Shown here: piece by piece, positions 38,291 through 45,639 of the stretch
Position numbering within the stretch: position 1 is the stretch's first letter
Layout: each line of letters opens with the position of its first letter
Assembly (NCBI RefSeq): GCF_000813145.1
Contig: NZ_BAZF01000004.1
Coordinates: 1 to 64,000 of the forward strand
Reading direction: 5' to 3'
Origin: Geobacter sp. OR-1
Lineage (GTDB): Bacteria > Desulfobacterota > Desulfuromonadia > Geobacterales > DSM-12255
DNA: 64,000 nt
The notes under the pieces: generated by a model
Seen by the model: only the letters and a program-made list of their open reading frames with translations
Told to the model about the DNA's origin: nothing
Databases searched by the model: none
Translations under genes and position numbers: made by a program

Positions 38291-38655
38291 AGTCCCTTCC
38301 TCCTTTTTGTGTTGGAAAAAATAATAAAAAAAACTAACGAAGCTTAGGACATTTCGTTCTCATTAACAATATAAAGTCGTATGCTATACTGAAAATATAA
38401 GATTCCCCCGAGTTATCCACACCAGAATACCAAATATACCCCTCCGCTCGCTTCGCTCGAAGTAATATGGCTAAGCGTGCTTGAAATCATAGTGTGCGAT
38501 ATATGTTCTTTCGGCTTTGCCAGAAAGAACAGCTTGGTTGACATACCGTAAAAGTAAAGTCTATTTATCGTTTAATTTCTCTAATCGCAGAAATAAAAAG
38601 AGCTGGCATAGTGCCAGCTCTCATGATATCCGAAGTTATGGAATAACGATTAATT
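38291..38655. other. AT-rich non-coding gap inside the island
   Basis: 365 bp between the small exported protein and the PEP-CTERM gene. It contains the terminator of the latter (38591-38620), a perfect DnaA-box-like TTATCCACA at about 38412, and AT-rich stretches (for example TATACTGAAAATATAA) that could supply the promoter of the small exported protein. I see no convincing ORF. Confidence 0.4.
38591..38620 (-). terminator. Terminator of the PEP-CTERM gene
   Basis: GAGCTGGCA (38600-38608) pairs perfectly with TGCCAGCTC (38612-38620) over a TAG loop. On the minus strand it is followed by TTTTTATTT. It lies 36 bases after the stop. Confidence 0.85.
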
Positions 38656-39321
38656 CTAAGAGAAAAGACGCTGCCGCCGCATAACAGCCACCAGCCCGAT
38701 CCCGGCAGCCAACAAGACAACCGTGCTCGGTTCGGGCACAGGTGCCGACGGATCGACAGGTACGGTCCATTCCCCACGTAAAGGCGCCAGAATATCTGAC
38801 GACAACCCAGCCATTTCATCTGAATACATGTTGGGAATCGGCCCGAAGTTGTTCTGATAAATGCTTGAGGCCATAGTCCATTTCAATCCTTCTGGTGCAT
38901 ACGGGTTGTAGTTGGTCTGGAACGTCAGCAGATTAAGCTGTCCCTGTGGTGGTGCTGCAAGGGTCGGGGTGTTATAGAAAAACCACAGAATTGTCGTGCT
39001 CATGGGAAGGCCGTTGTAGGTACTGCCATCAAGGACTGCATCCCAGAAGAGGAAATTTTCACTCGGCCCCCAGGCACGAACATAGCTATTGTTCGGCATG
39101 TCACCATGCCAGTTGGGGTTAGTGAAATTGCCGATTCCGCTGTAGTTGATGCCGTCTGATGGCGATGCTGCCGAGAACCGCTGTCCGCTGAGTATGAAGC
39201 CCTCAACGAAGTTGAATGGCTCAACCGACAGTTGAGCAAATGTTTGTGTCATAGGCAAGGCAAAGGCGCTAGAAACGTTCATAGAAAAAAGTAATATTGC
39301 CCCCAATAATATCCGCTTCAT
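38656..39321 (-). CDS. PEP-CTERM sorting-signal exported protein
   Basis: 221 residues. An N-terminal signal peptide (KRILLGAILLFSMNVSSAFA) and a C-terminal PEP-CTERM tripartite signal: VPEPST, a hydrophobic segment (VVLLAAGIGLVAVM) and a basic RRQR tail. Such proteins are processed by exosortase and usually go to the outer surface or exopolysaccharide. No exosortase gene is in the window. The mature domain (asparagine-, aromatic- and proline-rich, for example NYSGIGNFTNPNWHG) is not one I recognise. It has its own terminator and lies within the island. Confidence 0.88.
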   Translation of the reverse strand: MKRILLGAILLFSMNVSSAFALPMTQTFAQLSVEPFNFVEGFILSGQRFSAASPSDGINYSGIGNFTNPNWHGDMPNNSYVRAWGPSENFLFWDAVLDGSTYNGLPMSTTILWFFYNTPTLAAPPQGQLNLLTFQTNYNPYAPEGLKWTMASSIYQNNFGPIPNMYSDEMAGLSSDILAPLRGEWTVPVDPSAPVPEPSTVVLLAAGIGLVAVMRRQRLFS

Positions 39322-39547
39322 AGCGACCTCCTTTATTTAAAAAAAATTCTTACTTAAATAGCAAATATCATTCCAAAGAGCTATCAGCCTTTAATTACTC
39401 ACATTTTTTGCTGTCAATGTCTACCTTGAAGCGGAATTGTAAAGTATTCCGACGATATTATAACGGATTATTTTATTTAACATTATAACATTTTTAAAGA
39501 AATGGGTTTATCTTGCGAGTTGTGAATATGTGTAGTGTCGGAATTTT

Positions 39548-39784
39548 TTACATTATTGTCTGACAACATATCCATATCCGCTTGAGCGAGGCCACAGCCT
39601 CATCCAAACGGGAGAATTGTTTTTCGATTTCGGCAACGATTTGTTGCTGCTCATTTAAAGAGAAATATGGAACCTCAATCTCTTCAATCTGTTTGGGGCT
39701 GATATTTGGCTGTGCTGCGCCGTATGCATCTTTAAGGACTCTGTCGCGGATTGGTGACAACAAATTCCTGTCGAAGAAGAGGTT
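39548..39784 (-). pseudogene. C-terminal fragment of type I restriction specificity subunit (hsdS)
   Basis: About 78 codons from AAC at 39784, after an in-frame TAA, to the stop at 39548. The sequence LLSPIRDRVLKDAYGAAQPN-ISPKQIEEIEVP followed by LNEQQQIVAEIEKQFSRLDE is the end of a target-recognition domain plus the conserved helical region of HsdS. The N-terminal target-recognition domain, hsdM and hsdR are all missing, so it cannot function alone. Its 5' end overlaps the end of the next fragment in another frame, showing a recombination junction at about 39760. Confidence 0.75.
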
Positions 39785-40229
39785 TTACGCCACGGGGCGT
39801 TGCAACCATGCCGATTATTTCGAGAGTTGTATCTGGAAAGTATTCAGAAGATTTGATTAGGCGTTCGGCTAATGCTGCCATGTCGCCGTGATGGTAGGTT
39901 AATTCATTCATCTTGATGGCCCAGGTCAGACCATCAGCATCCTGCATGAAGTAGACTAGGTTTTCTCCACCGCGGATTTTGCCACTATGTCGCCAAAGTG
40001 CTAAAAAATCCGTTTCAGGGATTACTTGCTTATCGTTTTGCGTCGCCCACTCAAGGGCTTTTCGGTCCTGCTGCTTTCTGAATTCTCCAGAATAAACCTT
40101 GTCTGGTCGATCGCCCGCTTCAAGGTAATCTTGGAGGTCTTGGATTGACTGTCTAATCGCTTCGATTGAGCCAGTTTGCAAGCCGCATTTATTACCGGTT
40201 TGATATAATTCATGGTTTTCCCCTTCCAT
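39732..40229 (-). pseudogene. Truncated polyvalent-protein-kinase-like gene
   Basis: 165 codons from an ATG at 40229. After a low-similarity N-terminus, residues about 55-150 (ALEWATQNDKQVIPETDF, GENLVYFMQDADGLTWAIK, SSEYFPDTTLEIIGMV, GVKPLLRQEFVVT) resemble the putative kinase domain found in phage and mobile-element polyvalent proteins. The sequence ends abruptly with NPRQSP where it runs into hsdS sequence, so the C-terminal half is lost. The family assignment is from recall of the motif pattern and is moderate. It is probably a relic of a larger mobile element. Confidence 0.5.
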
Positions 40230-40918
40230 GCCTGTCTCACTATTCTTTTATATTACTCTTCTTGTCTCAACAATTGCCAACAAGAAAAATTTGTTAACCC
40301 TTACGACCCGCATTGTTATGTTCCGTAAACAAGCGTCGTCCCTTCAATTGGTGTTTGCGAAAGCTTCCCCGATTGGGACAGGTTGGAAATAGAGCTAGAT
40401 GAGCACTGTAGTCAAAACTTGTCTGTCTTTGGGGAAGCTTACGGGTTTCCTCCTTGAAATAATAAAGTCAGATCGGATTACCTGCCTTTTGGGTAATATC
40501 TCGATTAACTTTTTAGTTATCCACTTCTTTCAATATGTTACAGTCGTTGCATTCTGTTAGTTTTTTGACGCAATTGTATACAGTTCTGATTAAGTATTGA
40601 CACGCAATAACGGGTAGTTACAAGTGCAGCCTATTCTCTGGGCAATGAGTTAAAGTCCTATTGTATTCGTTACATTCTTGGGCTGTTTCCACAGGTAATG
40701 CGTAGTTTTCCACAAGGGCCGTGGAAACTGGCATAGGTGTCAAAATTTAATCAAATTGCGGGTTACTTTCTTGCAATCATCAGGAACTCAATAGATCTAT
40801 CTTCGATATTGTGAATCAGACTCCAAGTCTGACCCACCATCGGCGCCCCAAGGTTGACCCGCCCAAGATAAGTCACATTTACTAAGAAGTTACTTGACTA
40901 GTGGAGTGGAAGCAAGAC
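40230..40918. other. Non-coding stretch of the island with palindromes
   Basis: 689 bp without a credible gene. It contains palindromic repeat A (40358-40443), a cluster of three TTTCCAC-type half-sites with a hairpin (40685-40692, 40705-40713, 40721-40728), and a TCAGACT/AGTCTGA inverted repeat (40816-40832) that may belong to the promoter of the ORF at 40919. The sequence is AT-rich. Confidence 0.4.
40358..40443. repeat. Palindromic repeat A (about 86 bp)
   Basis: It begins CGAAAGCTTCCCC and ends GGGGAAGCTTACG, an almost perfect inverted repeat able to fold into a long hairpin. The centre shares AAATAGAGCTA with repeat B at 41416-41507. The two copies flank the ORF at 40919-41230. Confidence 0.7.
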
Positions 40919-41230
40919 ATGAACAACTCAGGCCAGCCATCGGGATCTATAAATGATCTAGCACAGAGTCTGCTCAGGCTGAATCAGCGGGCAGCAAAGG
41001 AATACGGTCAGATTGTCGAGCAAATTCTTAATTCCAAATGCCGGGACGTGTCCCACATAGAGCATATTCTTGATGGGTTACTGGATTTTTGTGGATATGC
41101 TCCGGCCTTAGAGCACTACCGCAGGTTGTGTCGCAATTATTATGACATCAATCCAGTGGCCGCCGCTTATTATGCTCACGCTTACCGTGAAATGTGGGAT
41201 TTGAATAATGATGGGGAATCGGAGGAGTGA
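40919..41230 (+). CDS. Unknown 103-residue cytosolic protein
   Basis: 103 residues, with no signal peptide or membrane segment, predicted mostly helical (INDLAQSLLRLNQRAAKEYG, EQILNSKCRDVSHIEHILDG). I do not recognise the family. The start at 40919 has GGAG/GGAA 8-16 bases upstream; a GTG at 40901 is the alternative. It is the only plus-strand gene of the island and lies between palindromic repeats A and B, like cargo in a repeat-flanked unit. The C-terminus is acidic (LNNDGESEE). Whether it is expressed cannot be judged. Confidence 0.55.
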   Translation: MNNSGQPSGSINDLAQSLLRLNQRAAKEYGQIVEQILNSKCRDVSHIEHILDGLLDFCGYAPALEHYRRLCRNYYDINPVAAAYYAHAYREMWDLNNDGESEE

Positions 41231-41415
41231 TGAATATTTTTAAACATCACTGTTAAATTGATTTAGATTAGCTAGGGGTAAGACATTTACATACATTGTT
41301 TATGGATATGACGCGGATGGAAATGATGGGTGCCTGTGCTAGTTAGCGCGGCCCTGCCTGAGACTGACGGTGGCATGGTGGATGCGGCTGCCAGAAAGTA
41401 GTGGGGTGGTTTGTT

Positions 41416-41507
41416 CGTAAGCTTTCCTAAGGAAAGACAGATCAAGAATAGAGCTATCTTCGAATCTCTGGAGCTTTAAAGCCAGACTATTTCAGGGGAA
41501 GCTTACG
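41416..41507. repeat. Palindromic repeat B (about 92 bp)
   Basis: It begins CGTAAGCTTTCC and ends GGGGAAGCTTACG, with AATAGAGCTA inside, matching repeat A in ends, length and core. The internal arms have diverged, so the two share structure more than sequence. Confidence 0.65.
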
Positions 41508-41705
41508 CCTCCTCGTCAGAAATTCAAAAGAATATGTCCACAGCATGGACCTATTCTTGAAACGTGTCCATCTTTTGTTGTTTTTTGGACATGTTTTTTA
41601 TAGCAAGTGCTCGCGCTAAGGAGGCATCCCGTGGATTAACGCATTAGGTCAACTTACAGTACTTAATTGATCATTAGAAATTGCCAGGTCCGGTTTAGAG
41701 TTAAT

Positions 41706-41831
41706 TATTCGCATCGACTCTTGAATCCTGCAAATCATTCGCGTCCACTACTAGAATATATAGATTCTAATAAATTTCACAATCACTTCAAATCTTAAGA
41801 AATCCATTTGCATCCACTTCTGGAATTTACA
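41706..41831 (-). repeat. Right end of island: terminus plus related repeats
   Basis: Read inward from 41831 on the minus strand, the first 22 bases equal the left terminus. Diverged copies follow at about 41737-41757 (ATTCTAGTAGTGGACGCGAA) and 41706-41727 (GATTCAAGAGTCGATGCGAA). The GCGAAT-NN-TTTGCAGGA segment between them also matches the left end with two mismatches. Confidence 0.7.
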
Positions 41832-42016
41832 GGATAATCAAAACAAATTCTCAGAAAAACTTACATAGCCGGAAAAGTCGCCCTTCTTCCTTAAGATTGA
41901 TCAACATTAATCCGAATAAATAATTGAGCCCAGCCCCAAAAGAACGCAAAGCTTCGGGCCGTCGCGCTGCCGCAGAATAAAAGATCGGCGACTCATCGAA
42001 AAAGTGGGGACATATC

Positions 42017-44452
42017 GTGATCGATAGATTCATGCTGCTGAGGAATTGGGGGGTTTTCTTCAAGATTGTCGGTATTTCCGCGTTGAGTGTAGGCGTGGTT
42101 ACCTTTACGCTGTTCATCTATCTGCTCCCTCTCATCGAAGGCAAGCTCCTTTCAGAACGGAAAAAGGCGCTGCAACATATCGTCGAAACAGCAACCTCAA
42201 CAGTCGTATATTACGCGGAAATGGTCCAGGAGGGAAAACTCGACGACGCCTCGGCCCAGCAGCAGGCAATAGCCAATATTCGCGCAATTCGCTACGGCAA
42301 CAACGACTATGTTTGGGTCCACAATCTCGACAATACCATGGTATTGCATCCCATGGCGCCCCTTTTGGAGCATAAAGACCTGAGCAACTTTAAAGATTCT
42401 GCCGGTAATCGGATCTTTATGGATATGAACCGGCTGGTGAGAAGCGAAGGCCGAAGTTTCTACGGATATTTCTGGCCAAGGCCCGGGAGTAACGAGCCGG
42501 TTGCAAAGATATCTTACATTTCCCTTTATGAGCCATGGCAATGGGTTGTAGGCAGCGGGGTTTACGTCGACGATGTCGCCCAGGAAATGAGCACACTTAG
42601 ACACAATATTCTGTTCGGGGCAACCATCCTTTTCGCGGCTATTCTGATCTTCTCGGTATACGCGGCCAGGAGGATCAACCGACCACTCAAACAGGCGCTG
42701 ATCCATGCAGCCGATGCGGCAAAAGGCGACTCTGATATCGCATTGAAGGGATGCAGCGACGAAACTCACCAGTTGCTCCACGTCATAACCCAGATGGTTG
42801 CCGAACTCAAACAGGCCAAGGAAGCAGCAGAGTCGGCCAATAGCTGCAAAAGCCGGTTCCTTGCCAATATGAGCCACGAAATCCGGACCCCGATGAACGC
42901 CATCATAGGCATGACAGAGCTGGCACTCCAGACCCCGCTTCCCACCGATGTCCGAGGCTACCTGGAAACGGTTGTCAACTCATCCGAGGGACTGTTGGCT
43001 CTGATCAACGATATTCTGGATATCTCGAAGATCGAGGCGGGCAAGATTGAACTGGAAAAGACCCGCTTTAATCTGCACTCAATAGTTTCTGAGAGTGCCG
43101 ATACGTTGACGGTCCTGGCTCATAACAAAGGAATCGAGTTGATCGTCCAGATAGAACCCGATGTCCCGAAGATCTTGGTTGGCGACCCAACACGTCTCAG
43201 GCAGGTACTCTGCAATCTGATCAGTAACGCTGTCAAATTCACCACCCAAGGGGAAGTGGTAGTGGGGATCGCAAAGGAAACGCGGAAGGAAACCGGAAAC
43301 AATGCAGGTTTAATTGGGCTCCATATCAGGGTATCTGATACCGGAATCGGTATCCCCAAAGACAAACTGAGCACAATTTTCAATTCATTTACCCAGGCTG
43401 AGGATTCGACAACCCGCCGCTTTGGCGGTACCGGACTCGGGCTATCAATCTGCCGGAGTCTCGTCACCATGATGGATGGCAGTATCTGGGCTGAAAACAA
43501 CCCAGGTGGCGGAAGCACCTTCAACGTAATTGCCCGGTTGGGTGTGGATCCTTCGCAGGAATTGGACGTATCCCCGAGTCGGGTCAGCTCAGATCGCTAT
43601 CAAGGTCAAATAGCCACCAACGAACAAACTGATTTGCATAGTCATAATACAGCTATTGCCGCACCACGGGCTCAAGAGACCGGCTCTTTGCGGATTCTTT
43701 TGGCTGAGGACAACGCCGTCAACCAAAAAGTGGCGACTCTCATGCTGGAGAAGATGGGACACACAGTGGTTGTTGCCCCCAATGGGAAGGAAGTGCTCTC
43801 GTCATTGCGGAATGCGATGTATGATCTGATCCTGATGGATATTGAAATGCCTGAACTCGACGGAATTGAGACTACCAGAATTATCAGAAATGGGGAGTTA
43901 GGAGCAGGTCTGGCCAACATTCCAATTATCGCAATGACTGCCCATGCCTATAAGGAATACAGTGTCAATTGCCTTACTGCCGGCATGAACGACTTCATTA
44001 TCAAACCAATCCGCAGGGCAGATCTGGCTGCGGTGCTAAACAGGCACTCCCTGGTAACAAGCGTCGGCTCTGCTAATGTTAACGAATCAGACCCAGGGAA
44101 CCCGATCGACTACCAAGAGGTTCTGGCTCGTTTTGAAAACGACAGAAGAATTCTGAGAATCATACTCGATGCATTTCTGCTTGATGGGCCGCATCAATTG
44201 GCTATTCTTCATAAGGCTCTTCTGGATGGGAACCAAACCCTCGCCTCGTTGCAGGCGCATACATTAAAAGGATGTGCAGCAAATATCGGAGCGCAACGCC
44301 TGAGTGAAATCGCCAAAAAGCTCGAACAGGCGCTTAGTTCCCATGACCGTGCCGCGGCTTCCGATTTGGCTTCGGCGATTGACGAGGAAATGATCGCCCT
44401 CCTCCATCATATCCCGTCTTACTTGCGTGACAATCATGACATAGCGTCCTAA
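42017..44452 (+). CDS. Cache-domain hybrid histidine kinase (HisKA-ATPase-receiver-Hpt)
   Basis: An 811-residue membrane kinase of BarA-like layout. Helix 1 is at about 14-37, a single periplasmic Cache domain runs to about 190 ([49 protein letters not shown]), helix 2 is near 195-215, then HAMP. HisKA has [18 protein letters not shown]; the ATPase has [26 protein letters not shown] and [12 protein letters not shown]. The receiver has [11 protein letters not shown] and [13 protein letters not shown]. The Hpt domain has [13 protein letters not shown]. The start is GTG after GGGGA. All four phosphorelay steps are in one protein; the final acceptor is unknown. Confidence 0.93.
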   Translation: MIDRFMLLRNWGVFFKIVGISALSVGVVTFTLFIYLLPLIEGKLLSERKKALQHIVETATSTVVYYAEMVQEGKLDDASAQQQAIANIRAIRYGNNDYVWVHNLDNTMVLHPMAPLLEHKDLSNFKDSAGNRIFMDMNRLVRSEGRSFYGYFWPRPGSNEPVAKISYISLYEPWQWVVGSGVYVDDVAQEMSTLRHNILFGATILFAAILIFSVYAARRINRPLKQALIHAADAAKGDSDIALKGCSDETHQLLHVITQMVAELKQAKEAAESANSCKSRFLANMSHEIRTPMNAIIGMTELALQTPLPTDVRGYLETVVNSSEGLLALINDILDISKIEAGKIELEKTRFNLHSIVSESADTLTVLAHNKGIELIVQIEPDVPKILVGDPTRLRQVLCNLISNAVKFTTQGEVVVGIAKETRKETGNNAGLIGLHIRVSDTGIGIPKDKLSTIFNSFTQAEDSTTRRFGGTGLGLSICRSLVTMMDGSIWAENNPGGGSTFNVIARLGVDPSQELDVSPSRVSSDRYQGQIATNEQTDLHSHNTAIAAPRAQETGSLRILLAEDNAVNQKVATLMLEKMGHTVVVAPNGKEVLSSLRNAMYDLILMDIEMPELDGIETTRIIRNGELGAGLANIPIIAMTAHAYKEYSVNCLTAGMNDFIIKPIRRADLAAVLNRHSLVTSVGSANVNESDPGNPIDYQEVLARFENDRRILRIILDAFLLDGPHQLAILHKALLDGNQTLASLQAHTLKGCAANIGAQRLSEIAKKLEQALSSHDRAAASDLASAIDEEMIALLHHIPSYLRDNHDIAS

Positions 44453-44627
44453 ACCCGATGATGCCGGGGTTAGGCCTGATGCAGAAGCCCGGTCCCTCCT
44501 CCAATTGATATCCCAGCCCTAGTCAATTCTTGCACAGATGTCCCATTTCTGACATCACCAACCGCTACAAACCTGCAGCTTAAACACTCAACCATCTGAT
44601 ATCACTGTGATCGCGATATCTACGAGA

Positions 44628-44643
44628 TGGCATGAGATTTGTT
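44628..44643 (+). promoter_or_regulatory. Candidate sigma-54 promoter for the CheW-like gene
   Basis: TGGCATGAGATTTGTT resembles the -24/-12 consensus TGGCACG-N4-TTGCW. The -24 GG is present, but the -12 GC is replaced by GT. It lies 56 bases before the start codon of the CheW-like gene. The imperfect -12 element makes this only a candidate. Confidence 0.35.
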
Positions 44644-44698
44644 ATGCATACCTGTGACAAAAGGAACATTCACCTTGCAATTGAAAGGAGAAAGATAA

Positions 44699-45205
44699 AT
44701 GGAAATCACGGGAACAGTACAAAATCCGGCAGAGCAAAAATTGGGTCTGACCACACTGCAAATGGTAAGTTTTACCGTTGGGGACGAGGAGTTCTGCGTC
44801 GATATCCTCAAGGTTCAGGAGATCATAAGGATGGTGAAAATCACCCATATGCCCAATGCGCCGGAATATGTCGAGGGGATTATCAACCTCCGTAACAAGG
44901 TGATTCCGGTAATTGACTTCCGCAAGAAGATGCACTTTTCGGGAGGCACCGCGCTTAATGAACAGGAGCGCCGGATTGTGGTGGTCTCATTCGGCAAAAC
45001 TCTTGTAGGACTGATTGTTGACAAAGTGTCGCAAGTCATGAAGATTTCTCCGGACCATATCACCTCAACTCCGGAAGTAATAAAAGGGTATGACAGCGAA
45101 TGCCTGATGGGTATCGGCCGGGTAAACGAAAAGCTGATCGTGCTGCTTGATCTTGACAAGATGTTCCGGCAGGAAGATATGGAAACCTTGCCGCAGGCAG
45201 CCTGA
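44699..45205 (+). CDS. CheW-like chemotaxis coupling protein
   Basis: A 168-residue single CheW domain (about 20-155): LQMVSFTVGDEEFCVDILKV, ITHMPNAPEYVEGIINLRNK, IPVIDFRKK, LVGLIVDKVSQVMKISPDHI, MGIGRVNEKLIVLLDLDKM. CheW links chemoreceptors to CheA. AAAGGAG before the ATG is a strong ribosome site. It is monocistronic with a terminator 26 bases downstream, and no CheA is near. The closest chemotaxis genes are the cheR unit 13 kb away, so it could serve a distant array. Confidence 0.93.
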   Translation: MEITGTVQNPAEQKLGLTTLQMVSFTVGDEEFCVDILKVQEIIRMVKITHMPNAPEYVEGIINLRNKVIPVIDFRKKMHFSGGTALNEQERRIVVVSFGKTLVGLIVDKVSQVMKISPDHITSTPEVIKGYDSECLMGIGRVNEKLIVLLDLDKMFRQEDMETLPQAA

Positions 45206-45231
45206 AGCATTCTGATCAAAACAAAGATGAA

Positions 45232-45269
45232 GAGGCCGCACCTGGAAAGGTGCGGCCTCTTGTATTTTT
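45232..45269 (+). terminator. Terminator after the CheW-like gene
   Basis: GAGGCCGCACCT (45232-45243) and AGGTGCGGCCTC (45248-45259) form a perfect 12-pair stem with a four-base loop, followed by TTGTATTTTT on the plus strand. Confidence 0.9.
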
Positions 45270-45309
45270 GAGCAATTGAACGTCTTGGCCGGATTTTGCA
45301 GCTATCGGT

Positions 45310-45615
45310 TCACGTCAGCCGGCCCAGCTTCCACCGGACAAATACCTGTAGCATGATATCCAGGATTACTACAATGGTGACGATCAGCAAAAGCATACTG
45401 TTGTCGCCGAAATACGCCAGGCAGTCGAAAAACATGTACAATGCCACGACAGCTGAAAGCAGCTTACGGATGGAGTTTGTTGTCCAGACATCCGAACCCG
45501 GCTGCTCAACCGAGATTTTTCTGACCAGCAACGGAGCCATGAAATAGCCGAGTGTGGCATCGACAATAACCAGTGTGGCATTGGCCAGGAATATCTGGAG
45601 AATATATTTTCCCAT
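45310..45615 (-). CDS. Small inner-membrane protein of unknown function
   Basis: 101 residues with two or three hydrophobic helices: ILQIFLANATLVIVDATLGYF, LLSAVVALYMFFDCLAYF and LLLIVTIVVILDIMLQVFV. There is a basic C-terminus (RWKLGRLT). No family is recognised. The ATG at 45615 is chosen over a preceding TTG. It lies 22 bases downstream of valS on the same strand, so it is likely to be co-transcribed. An association with tRNA charging need not follow. Confidence 0.7.
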   Translation of the reverse strand: MGKYILQIFLANATLVIVDATLGYFMAPLLVRKISVEQPGSDVWTTNSIRKLLSAVVALYMFFDCLAYFGDNSMLLLIVTIVVILDIMLQVFVRWKLGRLT

Positions 45616-45639
45616 CAAGTTGTCACCGAAAGCGACACG

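Larger units (their letters stand above)
37746..41831. mobile_element. 4.1-kb accessory island bounded by 22-bp inverted repeats
   Basis: Bases 37746-37767 (TGTAAATTCCAGAAGTGGAT...) recur as an exact reverse complement at 41810-41831. Further degenerate copies of the same 20-bp motif lie inside both ends, an arrangement known from IS21-type insertion sequence ends. The interior is visibly richer in A and T than its neighbours. It holds two small exported proteins, fragments of hsdS and a polyvalent-kinase-like gene, one unknown ORF and two ~90-bp palindromes. No transposase or integrase was found, and the flanks show no clear target duplication. It may be a non-autonomous or decayed element. 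Confidence 0.6.
41231..42016. other. Non-coding right flank of the island
   Basis: 786 bp. It contains palindromic repeat B (41416-41507), an array of GTCCA/TGGAC half-sites including a 29-bp imperfect palindrome (41529-41557), and the right terminal repeats (41706-41831). After the element end comes about 185 bp of leader for the hybrid kinase. That leader includes ACGCAAAGCTTCGGG near 41944, which recalls half of a c-di-GMP-I riboswitch but lacks the partner half. A reverse ORF at 41851-42117 is not credible. Confidence 0.4.

Noticed and set aside
40358-41507. Integron attC sites around the 40919 ORF
   Set aside because: The palindromes lack the GTTRRRY/RYYYAAC core sites, and no integrase is present.
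37738-41839. Target-site duplication around the island
   Set aside because: Bases flanking the terminal repeats on left and right show no matching direct repeat, so a simple recent transposition cannot be claimed.
41930-41965. Possible c-di-GMP-I (GEMM) riboswitch before the hybrid kinase
   Set aside because: ACGCAAAGCTTCGGG fits the 3' core, but the required GCAAACC half and the paired P1b element are not upstream, so the aptamer would be incomplete.
41851-42117. 88-residue minus-strand ORF before the hybrid kinase
   Set aside because: It overlaps the well-supported kinase N-terminus and resembles no protein. It is probably the reverse frame of leader sequence.
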